64,000 bases of DNA from Rosellinia necatrix (lineage: Eukaryota > Ascomycota > Sordariomycetes > Xylariales > Xylariaceae). The notes below the pieces were generated by a model. The model was not told the origin of the DNA. It was given only the letters and a program-made list of their open reading frames with translations, and did no database searches. A program made the translations under genes and the position numbers. The stretch lies in the NCBI GenBank assembly GCA_021209875.1, contig JAGYVD010000002.1, positions 5,022,001 to 5,086,000 on the forward strand. Direction: 5' to 3'. Within the stretch, counting starts at the first letter, position 1. Every line of letters starts with the position of its first letter. Shown here piece after piece: positions 32,564 through 43,281 of the stretch.

Positions 32564-33527
32564 CTTGACTGGTTTCCTCTGAATTGACTACTTGCTCGAA
32601 TCGCTAGTAGGGTGGGAGGACTGGGAGGGCGGTGGTCGATCCGATGGTTGGTGCTTAGGAAAAATCAAGTCTCCTGTAGTTTTGGTGGAGGGATGCGGCT
32701 GACAGTGACGCTTGCACTGTCCGCAATTTTGGCCGCGGGGAATTTTTGGCTTAGGGCTCGGGTTTGTGTGGTGCTTGGAGCGCGGAAAGATAAGGGAGCG
32801 AGTTGCCCGTGCTGGGGCGAAGCGCCAAGCTCACTATCGATAACTACAACCCACTCCGCAATGTTACCTAGGTACCTAAGCACGAAGTAGGTAGTGTAGG
32901 CAGGTTAAAGTGGCCATCAACTACCTACCCTAATTACCTCCTTACCTAGTTAACTACCTGTAACTACCTAGGTTTAGTTATAGGTACTAGGGTAGGTAGG
33001 TAGTTACCTAGGTACTTACATACCAGGTAGGCAGGCATGGTAACTAACTCCAGAAGGTAGCTAAGTCCACGAGTGACCTACGGGAAGTGGCTGGTGACGT
33101 CGGTCGTTGTCAACGCAAGCTCCCTTATTCGCCCCGATCCTAGAGCCTTGTGATGATGAGCCCCGCGCTTTCCAAAACATGGCATGGTCACGTCGCTGGC
33201 ATTCAAGCCCAAAAGATGCCTATAATAACTACCTGGCGGGACCACGACATCGCTCACGCTAGCACACCAATCAACATGTGCCATTACCGTCTTCTCTAAG
33301 ATATGCGCCTGAAGACCCGTTCCCCAGACCCGTCCCCGACCCGTCCCAATCACGAGCCACGGTTACATCCTCACAGCCGCACCGACAACTTCGAATCCGA
33401 CGTCTCCCCTCGGTCCGCCACCCGCGCCGATCAGATGCGCCCCCGGCTCCCCAACGGCCGATTCTTGCCTACACCTCGTCGTCCTTGAGAACACCACCGT
33501 AGCAGCAGCCTGTCCGTAGAAGCCGCA
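32564..33527. other. Divergent promoter region of uS3 and myotubularin
   Basis: Shared upstream region for a ribosomal protein gene (-) and the phosphatase gene (+). Its middle is filled by a TAGGTA-family cluster. No gene seen. Confidence 0.55.
32862..33062. repeat. TAGGTA/ACCTAGGT motif cluster 3
   Basis: Includes TTACCTAGGTACCTAAGC, AACTACCTACCC, TTACCTAGTTAACTACC, GGTAGGTAGGTAGTTACC and TAGGTACTTACATACC. It is the densest cluster of this family and lies between the two divergent genes. Confidence 0.8.
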
Positions 33528-36108
33528 ATGCAGGTGAAGGTCGTACGTCTTGCTCCAATCTCCGTAGCCTAACCGCGCCCCTCAGCTGCCGGATCACATG
33601 CTTACTTTATCCCGGTGCATCGCCTAGATCCCTTACGTCGACGCCATTCGCTTTGGCGATAAGTACTCGGGCGAACTGCGCCTGACCGACCACCACATCA
33701 TATTCATCCACCCGGTCACAACACCAGACGCTTCCGGCTTCCCCCCGAACCCCCCGAAGTTCAGGGAATCGTATATTGCGTACCCCATCATAGCCCACTG
33801 CGTCTTCCGGCCGTGCCCCAGCGTCACCGGGCGCCCTTCCTCCGTACGGATCCGGGGCAGAGACTTCAGCTTGATCAACTTTCTCTTTATGGGCGAGACG
33901 GTCGCTAGAGAGGCATTTGACTATATCCGAGCCCGGACCTGTCGGTTGGGCGCCATAGAGAAGCTGTATGCTTTCAGCTACGCCCCGCTTAAGGCCGAGA
34001 AGCCATTTGACGGCTGGAGTCTATATGATCCAAGAACCGAATTCAGGCGCCAGGGCATCAGCACAAAATCCGTGGACAGAGGCTGGAGGATTTCTTTAAT
34101 AAACAAAGACTACGCGTTTTCACCAACCTATCCGGGACTACTTGTTGTCCCCTCTAAGATATCTGATAATGTCATCAAATATGCTGGCCCATATCGATCG
34201 AGAGCCCGAATACCCGTGTTAACATATCTTCATCCCCTCAACAACTGCTCCATCACTCGAAGCTCCCAACCCCTGGTCGGCTTCAGGGGAAACCGGAGCA
34301 TACAGGATGAGAAGCTCGTTAGCGCCTGCTTCTCCGCATCGGCCACGGTTGAGTTTAATGGCCTGGAGCTGCCAAACCTAGACACAGCGGAGCCGAGCCC
34401 ATCATCCAGTCTAGTCGACCTCCGTGGTTCAAGTTCGGAGGGAGGACAGGCGGATGCGGATCGCCTTGAGCATGAGGTCATCATCGGCAGCGAAGCAAAC
34501 GGCGAATCTCGGACTAGCAAGCGGATATACGGCGCTCAACAAAGCAATTTGATCGTAGATGCACGGCCTACTATCAATGCCCTTGCAATGCAGGTAGTTG
34601 GAAAGGGCTCAGAAAACATGGAATATTATCCGTTCGCAAAAAAGGCATACCTCAATATTGACAACATACATGTCATGAGGGAATCTCTCAACACTGTCAT
34701 AGAAGCTATCAAAGATGGGGATATCTCTAAACTACCCCCGAATCGTGAGCTTCTTATAAAAAGTAACTGGCTAAAACATATCAGAGGCGTCTTGGACGGA
34801 TCGGGCTTGATCGCACGGCAAGTGGGAATTAATCACTCCCATGTCCTCATACATTGCTCAGATGGATGGGATCGAACGAGCCAACTGTCAGCACTGTCTC
34901 AACTGATGTTGGATCCTTTTTATCGCACTATAGACGGCTTTGTTATCCTAGTTGAGAAAGACTGGTTGTCGTTTGGGCATATGTTCCAACAACGCTCGGG
35001 CCCGCTCGGCCATGAGAAATGGTTTGTCGTCGAGCGAGATGCCATGGCCGGTTCGGCGATCCAACCTGGCGATTCCGATGGACGGGCTGGGGAGGCTTTA
35101 GAAAATGCCCTAGCTGGCGCCAGGAGGTTTTTCCACCGGACTCGAAACCAAGATTCGAGCGGTGATATGGATGGTGATAGTTCAGGCTCGCCCCCCGACG
35201 AAAATCCACAGGCGAAAAAGTCATCTGAGTTATCCGCAGCCGTGGAAAGCACACGACCTAATGAAATCTCGCCCGTCTTTCACCAATTTCTTGACGCGAC
35301 ATGGCAACTTCTACGACAACACCCCACCCGGTTTGAATTTAATGAGCGGTTCTTACGTAGGCTCCTATACCATCTTTATGCCGGGCAATACGGCACCTTT
35401 CTCTACAATTCTGAGAAGCAGCGTATAGATTCTCACGCTCATGAAAAGACTAGGTCTGTATGGGATTACTTCTTATCGCGAAAACACGAGTTCCTAAACC
35501 CGGATTATGATGCCACAGTTGACGATCGGCAAAGTGGGCGTGAGAGACTTCTATTTCCTAAGCTCGCTGATATCCGCTGGTGGGCACAGTGCTTCGGCAG
35601 GTCTGACTCCGAGATGAACGAATATTTGGACCAGGCAGCGGCCCATGAAGATAGAATAGGTAGTTACGCCATGTCACCCAGCGGATCTCCAAACAAGACC
35701 GGGAGCATGTCGCCGCATCCTCCTCCTAGCCCCAAGCCTTCAGGTCTTCCGACAAGCCAGAGTGTGCTCGGAGTTGCAGATGCAGCCCATGATGCCCTTA
35801 CGTTGGGTGCTACGAACCCGGCAACCCTCAAACATAGTTCCAGCGCTGATACGCCGGGGGCGTTTGCGATGAATCTAGCGAAGCTCCGAGACGGGGTGAC
35901 CGGCCTGGACCTCGGACGTGGATTATTTGGGGGTTCAGATAAGGGGGATCCCACAAAGACTCCAAATCCGTCCAAGACACAAAGCGAGCAGGAAATGGCA
36001 GATATGTCAACATATCAGACAGTTGAAACAGCCAGAGGGGAGGAAAAGATTGAAAGCACACCAGAACACTCGCTCCACAGCGGCAAAACATCTTTTGAGA
36101 TGGGATAA
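33528..36108 (+). CDS. ymr1: Myotubularin-family phosphoinositide 3-phosphatase
   Basis: A tiny first exon starting at 33528, then exon 33628-36108, give about 830 residues. Both ATGCAG/GTGAAG and ATGCAGGTGAAG/GTCGTA donors are in phase, so the product begins MQIPYVDAI or MQVKIPYVDAI; the GTGAAG donor is closer to consensus, the longer form fits relatives better. Residues to about 110 form the PH-GRAM domain (LRLTDHHIIFIHP, AYPIIAHCVFRPCP). The phosphatase core carries NFLFMGETVAREAFDYI, DGWSLYDPRTEFRRQGI, WRISLINKDYAFSPTYP and the P-loop HCSDGWDRT with catalytic Cys at about 414. RFEFNERFLRRLLYHLYAGQ follows. It removes the 3-phosphate of PI3P and PI(3,5)P2 in endosomal and vacuolar traffic. 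A Ser-rich insert at about 190-225 and a Ser/Pro/Thr-rich C-terminus are low in complexity. Confidence 0.93.
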
Positions 36109-36961
36109 TTAACACGCATTGCGCCAAGGATGTTCGCAGCACCACTAGAATGACCATCGCATCATGTCAGGAAACAGAACGAGATGATGAGATCGGATTT
36201 CCATTCTACACCATATCGTGTCGCCGTTAAGAAATTGGGGGTAATTAATCATGCAGCGCATTCCGGATTCTGCTTTCCTAATCAGGGTTTTGCCATAGAT
36301 GGGGACGCATAAAGGGCATCTCGGGGCCACCAGGAAGCGAATGGTATCAAAGGAGACCTTGGGTGTCGAATCTGACGTCTGGCAAAAAGCCCTCCAGCTA
36401 TAAGCCTCATCTATCTGGGCTAGGCTACAGACGCTATTGCGGAGAGACGAAGTGGCGACCACGAGTGTGGGACGAATGGTTTCCTCAGCGTCTATTAGAA
36501 ATGCTAAAGACCGAAGAGAGAATGAAGCAATTGAGACCGGGCCATTCCTCATGGTACCTATCGTACATGGAAGGGGCCCATGCAAACATCATTCCACGAC
36601 ACTATGTCATATGTCTAGGTATCCGAATTAGTACGATAATATTGATTTTAACACCACTACGCAGCCGCCCACATGCCAAGAAAAACACGTCAAAATAGGA
36701 GGTATGTTGCTCTGTACTGGCTTTATGCTCTTCTACTCCTTAGGAGTCTCCAACGAAAAGATTGCGTCCGGAGGGATAGATGCCTTGACAAGTAAGTGTC
36801 CACAGCTACCTAGCTTATAAAGGCTGAGAAGGAGAGGAGAGGGAGGCGGGTCAATCATCAGCAGGAAACCCCGCTAACCCCACCATTCTGTAGCACCACA
36901 GGTACAAGTAAGTACCTTTAGAGAGAGGCAGACCGCCCTCCTCTCCATTAGGGTGGATATC

Positions 36962-37340
36962 CCTTACACAACCTAACCTACCTAGGTACCCAAGATAACT
37001 GTAGTTCTTAAAACTCCAAGCCGCAGGTGACTAGCCACAATAGAATATGTACCTATACTTAGCCTCCCCCCCTAAACCTACCTATTTGGAGTATGGAGGT
37101 AGGTGTAGGTACCTGCCATTGCCATTGGCGGACCCGTAATAAAAAAGAAGCTGCCAACATTGGTTCTCCCCTATCTAATATCAACAGAACAGTGGGAGAG
37201 AGGTAGGTTACCTACTAGGTAGGCAGAGAGAGGTAGGGTACCTGGCTGCCTGCCTACCTACCTAACCTGCCTCCCCCCAGAAGAGGCACGGATGCGGCAG
37301 CAGTGAAAGCCTTCCACTTACCTGGGTACCCAGGCCATCC
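36962..37340. repeat. TAGGTA/ACCTAGGT motif cluster 4
   Basis: Carries CCTAACCTACCTAGGTACCC, GGAGGTAGGTGTAGGTACC, GAGGTAGGTTACCTACTAGG, GGTAGGGTACC and CTACCTACCTAACC. Same dispersed intergenic family. Confidence 0.75.
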
Positions 37341-37585
37341 ATCATCATAACAACCCACCACCCACCACGGCGAGTAACGAATTCCATCTGCTAAGCAAGA
37401 TACCCCTCCATCCACCTCCGATTCCTCTCTGCTCTCGATTGTTCATATCCCCAGGCGACCACAGGCGGAATCTGTCTTGCTCCTCGGTCTCGCCGTCGCC
37501 CAGTGTTGCGGAGAAGGGAAAGAAAGGTGTTAGCAGCTCTACCTATAGGCTACCTTGGTTTTTGACACCATCTCGGGGCTTGGGG

Positions 37586-37620
37586 CTTGACTTGACTTGA
37601 CTTGACTTGACTTGACTTGA
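37586..37620 (+). repeat. Pentanucleotide CTTGA x7
   Basis: Seven perfect CTTGA units. Two more partial CTTGACTGGC pieces occur at 37733-37750. Located upstream of the PP2A-A start. Confidence 0.9.
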
Positions 37621-37673
37621 CTGGGAAGTACATGTCTACCGACAACCAGGCCAGAGCAGACCTACCGACGTGC

Positions 37674-37708
<35 letters not shown>
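37674..37708 (+). repeat. Trinucleotide CTA repeat
   Basis: About eleven perfect CTA triplets, in the probable 5' leader region of the PP2A-A gene. Confidence 0.9.
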
Positions 37709-38109
37709 GGTGCAGCGACTGACTTGACTGGCACTGACTTGACTGGCGCTTGCCCGCATTCCCTTGGTGACAGAGAGACACTGACACCCGACATTGACCT
37801 AAAATCGCCTACCATTGCATCACTCCACCCACGCGACCAACATCACCATCCACCATCTCTCTATCTCTTAAGGTATCAACGCCTCCGCCTCCGCCTCCGC
37901 CTACGCCTCCGCCTCCGTCCCGTCTCCGCCTCTTTCTCCCGCCGCCATCACCATCGCCATCGCCCTCCCCCATCGCTCTCGCCCCCGTCGTTGTCGTTGT
38001 CGTCGCCGGCCCTGACTCTTTTTTATTTCCGACCTGCAGCCTCCAGTGAATCCCGAGTGTCTCCCGAAGCCTTATCCAACAAGCACTACTACTCCAACTA
38101 CCCTTCGCC

Positions 38110-40411
38110 ATGGCTGACGCGCCGAGTGCGAACGACGAGCTCTACCCCATCGCCGTGCTCATCGACGAGCTCAAGGTAAGCGCCGCACTCCGGATCATGG
38201 TTCCAGGCCACGCTCGCTCGTGCCGTCGCCGTCGCCGTCGTACCAGCCCAAGGCTGACCCCTTTTGCAGCATGATGATGTTCTCCTTCGACTCAACGCCA
38301 TCCACCGCCTCTCGACCATCGCCCTCGCCCTGGGCCCTGAGCGCACTCGCGAGGAGCTCATTCCTTTCCTCGATGGTCAGGCAACGCCCCATACCCCCCG
38401 CGCTGAGCTAGAACCTAACAGCACTTATAGAATCCGTCGAGGACGAGGACGAGGTCCTCGTTGCGCTAAGCGAGGAGCTCGGTAATTTTATCGAGTATGT
38501 CGGCGGCCCTCAGTATGGGCACGTCCTCCTCTCGCCCCTCGAGAATCTCGCTGTCATTGAAGAGCCCGTCGTTCGAGACAAGGTCTGTCGCCCAACCGGT
38601 CTCTCTGCAGGCTCCTCTACTCTGTGATGTCCTCCGGCTGATCGTATTCCCAGGCTGTCGAGTCTCTCAACAAGATCTGCCGAGACCTCTCCCCCCAGCA
38701 GATCGAAGAATACTTCATTCCGCTCACCATCCGCCTCAGCAAAGCTGACTGGTTTACCTCCAAAGTCTCGGGTTGTGGCTTGTACACGGCCCCATACCAC
38801 AAAGTCTCCCCGGAGGTGCAGGAGTCACTCCGCATACAGTTCGGCCTCTTAGTCCACGATGAGACCCCTATGGTTCGTCGCCAGTCTGCCACGCACCTCT
38901 CCAAGTTCATCAAGGAGATGACCGCACCTATAGTCATCGAGGAGATGATCCCCCTTTACCAGCATCTCGCCCAAGATGATCAAGATAGTGTCCGGCTCCT
39001 GACTGTTGAGATCCTCATCGCCATCGCCGAGATGGTCCCCAAAGACCAGCAAGCCGGTCACAGTGTGTTGCTCACATCTCTCCGCAACCTGATAGAAGAT
39101 AAGAGTTGGCGTGTGCGCTATATGATCGCCGATAGGTTTGAAAAGGTACGGACAGTACCCTGTAGTGGGCACGTATGCCGAGCTAATACGGGATTGTAGA
39201 TTGCAAAGGCGGTAGACGACGAGGTCGTGTCGCGGGACTTAGTCCCCGCCTTTGTCAAACTTTTAAAAGACAACGAGGCCGAAGTCCGAACCGCCATTGC
39301 CGGCCAGATCCCCGGCTTCTGTAGTCTGGTGGACCGCGATACACTCCTTAAAGATATCATGAGCACCGTCGAAGATCTAGTCTCCGATCCGTCTCAGCAT
39401 GTTCGAGCTGCTCTCGGCACCCAGATCAGTGGTCTTGCTCCGATTCTAGGCAAGCAAGAGTATGTTCTCGCCCATGGATTGCTAGAGCCCTACTAACACG
39501 TGAGATTATAGAACTATTGACCACCTTCTCCCTATGTTCTTGCAAATGCTGAAGGACGAATTCCCCGAGGTTCGTCTCCACATCATCTCAAAGCTTGAGC
39601 TTGTAAATCAAGGTTTGTCATCATCATCTGTCCAATGGTTCGGTCACTGTTAGTCTAACCAATGCAGTCATTGGAATCGACCTTTTATCGCAATCGCTAC
39701 TGCCTGCGATTGTACAGCTAGCCGAGGATAAACAATGGAGAGTCAGGCTTGCGATCATCGAGTATATCCCGCTTCTCGCGAGTCAACTTGGAGTAAAGTT
39801 TTTCGATGAAAAGTTGAGCGGCCTTTGTATGGGGTGGCTCGGAGACACGGTTTTCTCTATACGAGACGCCGCGACCCATAATCTTAAGAAACTCACGGAA
39901 GTTTTTGGCGTCGAGTGGGCCAGCGAAGCTATTATCCCCAAAGTTATGGCCATGGGCTCGCATCCGAATTACCTATATCGGATGACGACATGCTTTGCCA
40001 TCACAGTAAGTCCAGGTATCCCATTATTTTGGCGCCGTATCCTAACCCGCGCAGACGCTGGCCACTGTCGTTAGTCTTGATGTCATTGGGAAGTCCATCT
40101 TGCCTATGCTAGAAAAGCTAGTGGCAGACGACATCCCCAACATTCGCTTCAATGTCGCGAAGACCTATGCCGAGTTGATTAGTGTTTTAAGACGGCTACC
40201 GGACGAGGGCACCATCTACAGCTTAGAGAAGGCTGGGAAGACAGATACGACAGCATCAGCCAGGTCGACGGAATTGATCCAACAACGCATACTGCCCAAC
40301 TTGGAGAAGCTTCAGAAGGATGATGATGTAGACGTGCGGTTCTTTGCTACAACCGCCGCCACTGGCATCCCCGGGGTAGGTGGTGGAGAACCGATGAACA
40401 CCTCACCATAG
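38110..40411 (+). CDS. tpd3: PP2A scaffold subunit A (Tpd3/PPP2R1 family)
   Basis: Eight exons (38110-38175, 38270-38375, 38431-38582, 38654-39145, 39200-39459, 39512-39612, 39668-40005, 40055-40411) give 623 residues in phase. The protein is a string of HEAT repeats with typical helices: [90 protein letters not shown] and [17 protein letters not shown]. It ends in the fungal-type GEPMNTSP. The scaffold bridges the PP2A catalytic C subunit and a regulatory B subunit. Every intron is short, with CTAAC-like branch sites visible in introns 4 and 5. Length matches the family, slightly above the animal protein. Confidence 0.96.
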
Positions 40412-41188
40412 ATGAGAGGAGACTTCATAAAGAGAGTATTCCTTCTACAGCTTATTATGGTTGTGCATTTCAGCCCCCGTCCGATGCATCCCGCAATCCA
40501 CACTACCGTTTTGCCGTATAGGGTTAAGTTGATACAGAGATTATCGTCCGTTGGAGATTATACGTCTTCGAACGGGCGTTCGAGCATAGAGTATAGGATC
40601 CTGGAGTTGCAGAGCATCGAGAGAAGGGTGGCGCTGCCCTGCGCCCGTTTCGGAATTGAGAAAAAAAAAACAGGTTCAATAGATCTAAGACAAACGAGCA
40701 AGGGGACGTCATATAATGATGATGGCTCTCGTTAGGACGGAGGTTCTGTATGAATAAAAGTACACCAAAAGCCACGAACGAAAAAAATCCGTCTACCTTG
40801 ACTAAATTATTTTCTTAACCTGGACACCTGCTGTGTAAATGAGCAATGTGATATGCTATGTCTGTTCTATAGATTCTGCTAGTAGACATGTCTTTAAGTG
40901 CATAGGAAAACTTTGCCTTTTCTACGTACTCTATGCATGATAGTATTCACTGACGACGAGTTTTAAAACCCGCGTTCAGCAATTCTCTCACAGATTTCTT
41001 TCGTTGAGCGTAGAAGTTGGCGCGCATAGGAGAAAGGCACAATTACCAAGCAGGCGGATATCGAAGAACAGGTAGGCAAGGTAGGTAGGTAGGTAGGTAC
41101 GGTTAGGTAAGTGAGTAGTTTTAACAGTTTTTTTTTCTTTTTTTCTCTTTTTTTTCCCTTTCTTTTCGAATCGAATTGAATCGAACCC
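40412..41188. other. Convergent intergenic region
   Basis: 3' flanks of the PP2A-A gene (+) and EFM4 (-). A GTAGGTAGGTAGGTAGGTAC run lies at about 41080-41100, and T-rich tracts at 41127-41165, on the EFM4 3' side. No gene seen. Confidence 0.5.
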
Positions 41189-41314
41189 TTACACGACTGG
41201 CTGGGCATGACGTCTCTCGACCTTACGGAAACACAGACTACTGATAGTCTGACCCTTGACGCCGCCAAAGCTAAAGGACCGATACTCGACGCGACCGACG
41301 ACCTCGAAGCCCCA

Positions 41315-41347
<33 letters not shown>

Positions 41348-42404
41348 AGGCTCTCTATCGTTGTTCCCCTCCCCATCGCCATCACCACCGCCACCCGGGG
41401 CCAAAGTGGAAGAGGAGGGGGAGGGGGATGAGGAGTGGGAGGGGGAGGAGTAGGAGGCGCCGTCCTCGAACCAGCCGCGCAGCTCGGCCTCGGTCCAGTT
41501 GCAGCTCGTGATGAGGAAGAGGCCGCCGGGGCGGACGAGCGGGAGGACGCGGGCGCCGTAGCCCTCGCTCGCGCGCGTGCCGGCGCCCGGCGCCGTCGCG
41601 GCGGACAGCGAGACGGCGTCGAAGGTGCCCTTGTCGAGCACCACGTCCCAGCCGTCGCCGACGACGACGGCGGGCGAGAACTTCGCGCCGTCGAGGAGCG
41701 CCGCCGCCGGGCCATGGAGGATGTCGTGCTCGGCGAAGTGGACGTCTACCTCTTCTCCTTCTCCCTCTCCCTCCTCCTCCTCCTCGTTGTCGTCGTCGTC
41801 GTCGTCGTCATCATCATCGTTGTCTCCCCGCCCCCGCCTCCGCCGGCCCCTCTCGATGCGCCGCGCGAACCGCACGCTCTGCGCGCTGTAGTCGACGCCG
41901 AGCATGGGGCCGCGCCAGCCGGCGTCGCGCAGGCCGAACAGCAGGGCGCCGTTGCCCGTGCCGAGGTCCAGGAACGACGTCGGGCGCCTTCCCTCCCCGT
42001 CCCCGTCCGGGCTGAGGCCCAGCTCCGCCGCGGTCCCCGGGTCCCCGAGGAACCGCAGCAGCTTCGCCTCGGCGTCCGAGTCGTCGAACCACGCCGTCCC
42101 CGTGTCCGACGGGTCGTGCGCGTGGTTCGCGAGCCCTTGACTGTACAGCGCGTCCCAGCTGTTTTTTTGGTTGGGACCCGTTTTGCGGTCCCCTGGTCAG
42201 CCGGCGTGGTCAAGTGTGCGTGCAATATAGGCTTTTAATTATAAGAATCTAAGACGTGGAGAGAATGAATAAAAATAAATGAAAGAAAATAAAAAAGAGA
42301 GAAAGAAAACCAAAAAAAAAAAAAAAAAAGAAAGAAAGAAAGAAAGAGACTTACTATTCCTTGGTACCGAGCTTCGAGGGCTCGAGGTGTGCTGGTTTCG
42401 TCAT
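41189..42404 (-). CDS. efm4: EFM4-type protein-lysine N-methyltransferase (METTL10 family)
   Basis: Two exons (complement 42404-42355 and 42158-41189) give 339 residues. Splicing joins KLGTKE to YWDALYSQGL, the conserved family start. FDDSDAEAKLLRFL and SAM-binding motif I FLDLGTGNGALLFGL follow, then MLGVDYSAQSV and, further on, WDVVLDKGTFDAVSL and VRPGGLFLITSCNWTEAEL. The family methylates a lysine of elongation factor eEF1A. Two parts are unusual: a long Asp/Glu-rich insert (about residues 110-145), placed between the Asp of motif II and HFAEHDIL, and a Ser/Gly/Asp-rich insert ending in a run of about ten Thr before WGFEVVGR. Both derive from coding trinucleotide repeats. The conserved motifs are intact, so the enzyme is probably active. 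Confidence 0.9.
41316..41346. repeat. Coding trinucleotide repeat GTC/GAC (poly-Thr in EFM4)
   Basis: About ten GTC triplets on the + strand, read as ACG threonine codons on the coding strand near the EFM4 C-terminus. Confidence 0.9.
41771..41822. repeat. Coding trinucleotide tracts (acidic run in EFM4)
   Basis: CTC/CTT and GTC/ATC triplets on the + strand encode Glu and Asp runs on the minus strand. They produce the acidic insert of EFM4. Confidence 0.85.
42285..42352. repeat. A-rich tract with AAAG repeats in the EFM4 intron
   Basis: A run of about 18 A followed by AAAG units, inside the 196-nt EFM4 intron. On the coding strand it is a pyrimidine-rich tract right after the donor. Confidence 0.85.
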
Positions 42405-43281
42405 GGCGGGAAGCTTTTTATTTGGTAGATGGGATAGATTGGGAAAGGGCGCGTGAACTGAGAATGCTTATTTCTAAGAATTAAGGGTTGTGACAGCTAT
42501 CTTAGTAGTTTGAAGCAAAAGAGGAAAAACAACGTTTCCCCTTGAAATTCTCCTGTACTAGGCACTGCTTTTTGAAGTCTATCTAGATATCACCCTTTAC
42601 CATCCCACTCAACCCACCTGCCCTTTGATAAGCATGGAGGGGTTCTAAACTGGCAATTTCCAGTAGGTACCTGTAGAGGGGTCGGCAGCAGAATCTCTAA
42701 TTTGGCAGGCGGTGTACTCCACACAGTAACCATTCCCCCCCCCCATTTTCCTACAGCAACAAATCAAGTCCACAAACTCCATAAATACATACATATATCG
42801 AGACTAAGTACCCCAAGTTTAGGTTGGGTATTGTTCACCTTAGGTAGTTGGGTGGGACAAATAGGGTTCGAAATCTTTTTCTGTAATCATTACAATTCCA
42901 CTCATCAGGGGTATCTGGATCCACTCTCGATTCGAAGCTCTTCCTGACGCCGTCCGGTGATAGAAACCAGGCCCATCTGTGAACCCAGACAGATGGCCGG
43001 ACGGGGAACGAGAAAATATATGTAAAAATCATCTTGCTACATCGTCACTCGTGCTTTTTATCGTTCGCTCCTTCCGTAAAAAGTTCCTATCCTTCGCGAT
43101 CTCGTGCCCGATGCTTGGTTCTATAGACATGCTAGAAAAGAACAACCCGACCCCTATTATCCACCCCCCGGCCCCCTTCCCCTCTAAGGCCATTAGGTAT
43201 GCCGAGGGAACTGGCGAAGATGGAGGCGTTCCTTGCCTGTGCCTCGCTGCCCGGGGAACCAAAAACCAACTGGCCGCATCC
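42405..43281. other. Intergenic region
   Basis: EFM4 upstream region and 3' flank of the Gln-rich protein gene. A C-run lies at about 42737. No gene seen; a single CAGTAGGTACCTG motif is at about 42661. Confidence 0.5.

Larger units (their letters stand above)
36109..38109. other. Intergenic region, 2 kb
   Basis: 3' flank of the myotubularin gene and promoter and leader of the PP2A-A gene. 36145-36700 holds opposed open frames of 111-146 codons with no recognisable family. 36900-37340 is TAGGTA-rich. 37580-38060 is a chain of simple repeats and CT-rich leader. Confidence 0.5.

Noticed and set aside
36145..36698. Opposed open frames of 146 (-) and 111 (+) codons after the myotubularin gene
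   Set aside because: They overlap on opposite strands, neither shows a recognisable domain, and no splice structure improves them. A decayed gene cannot be excluded.
42860..42880. GGGTTCGAAATC resembling a tRNA B box
   Set aside because: No matching A box, acceptor stem or cloverleaf could be built around it.
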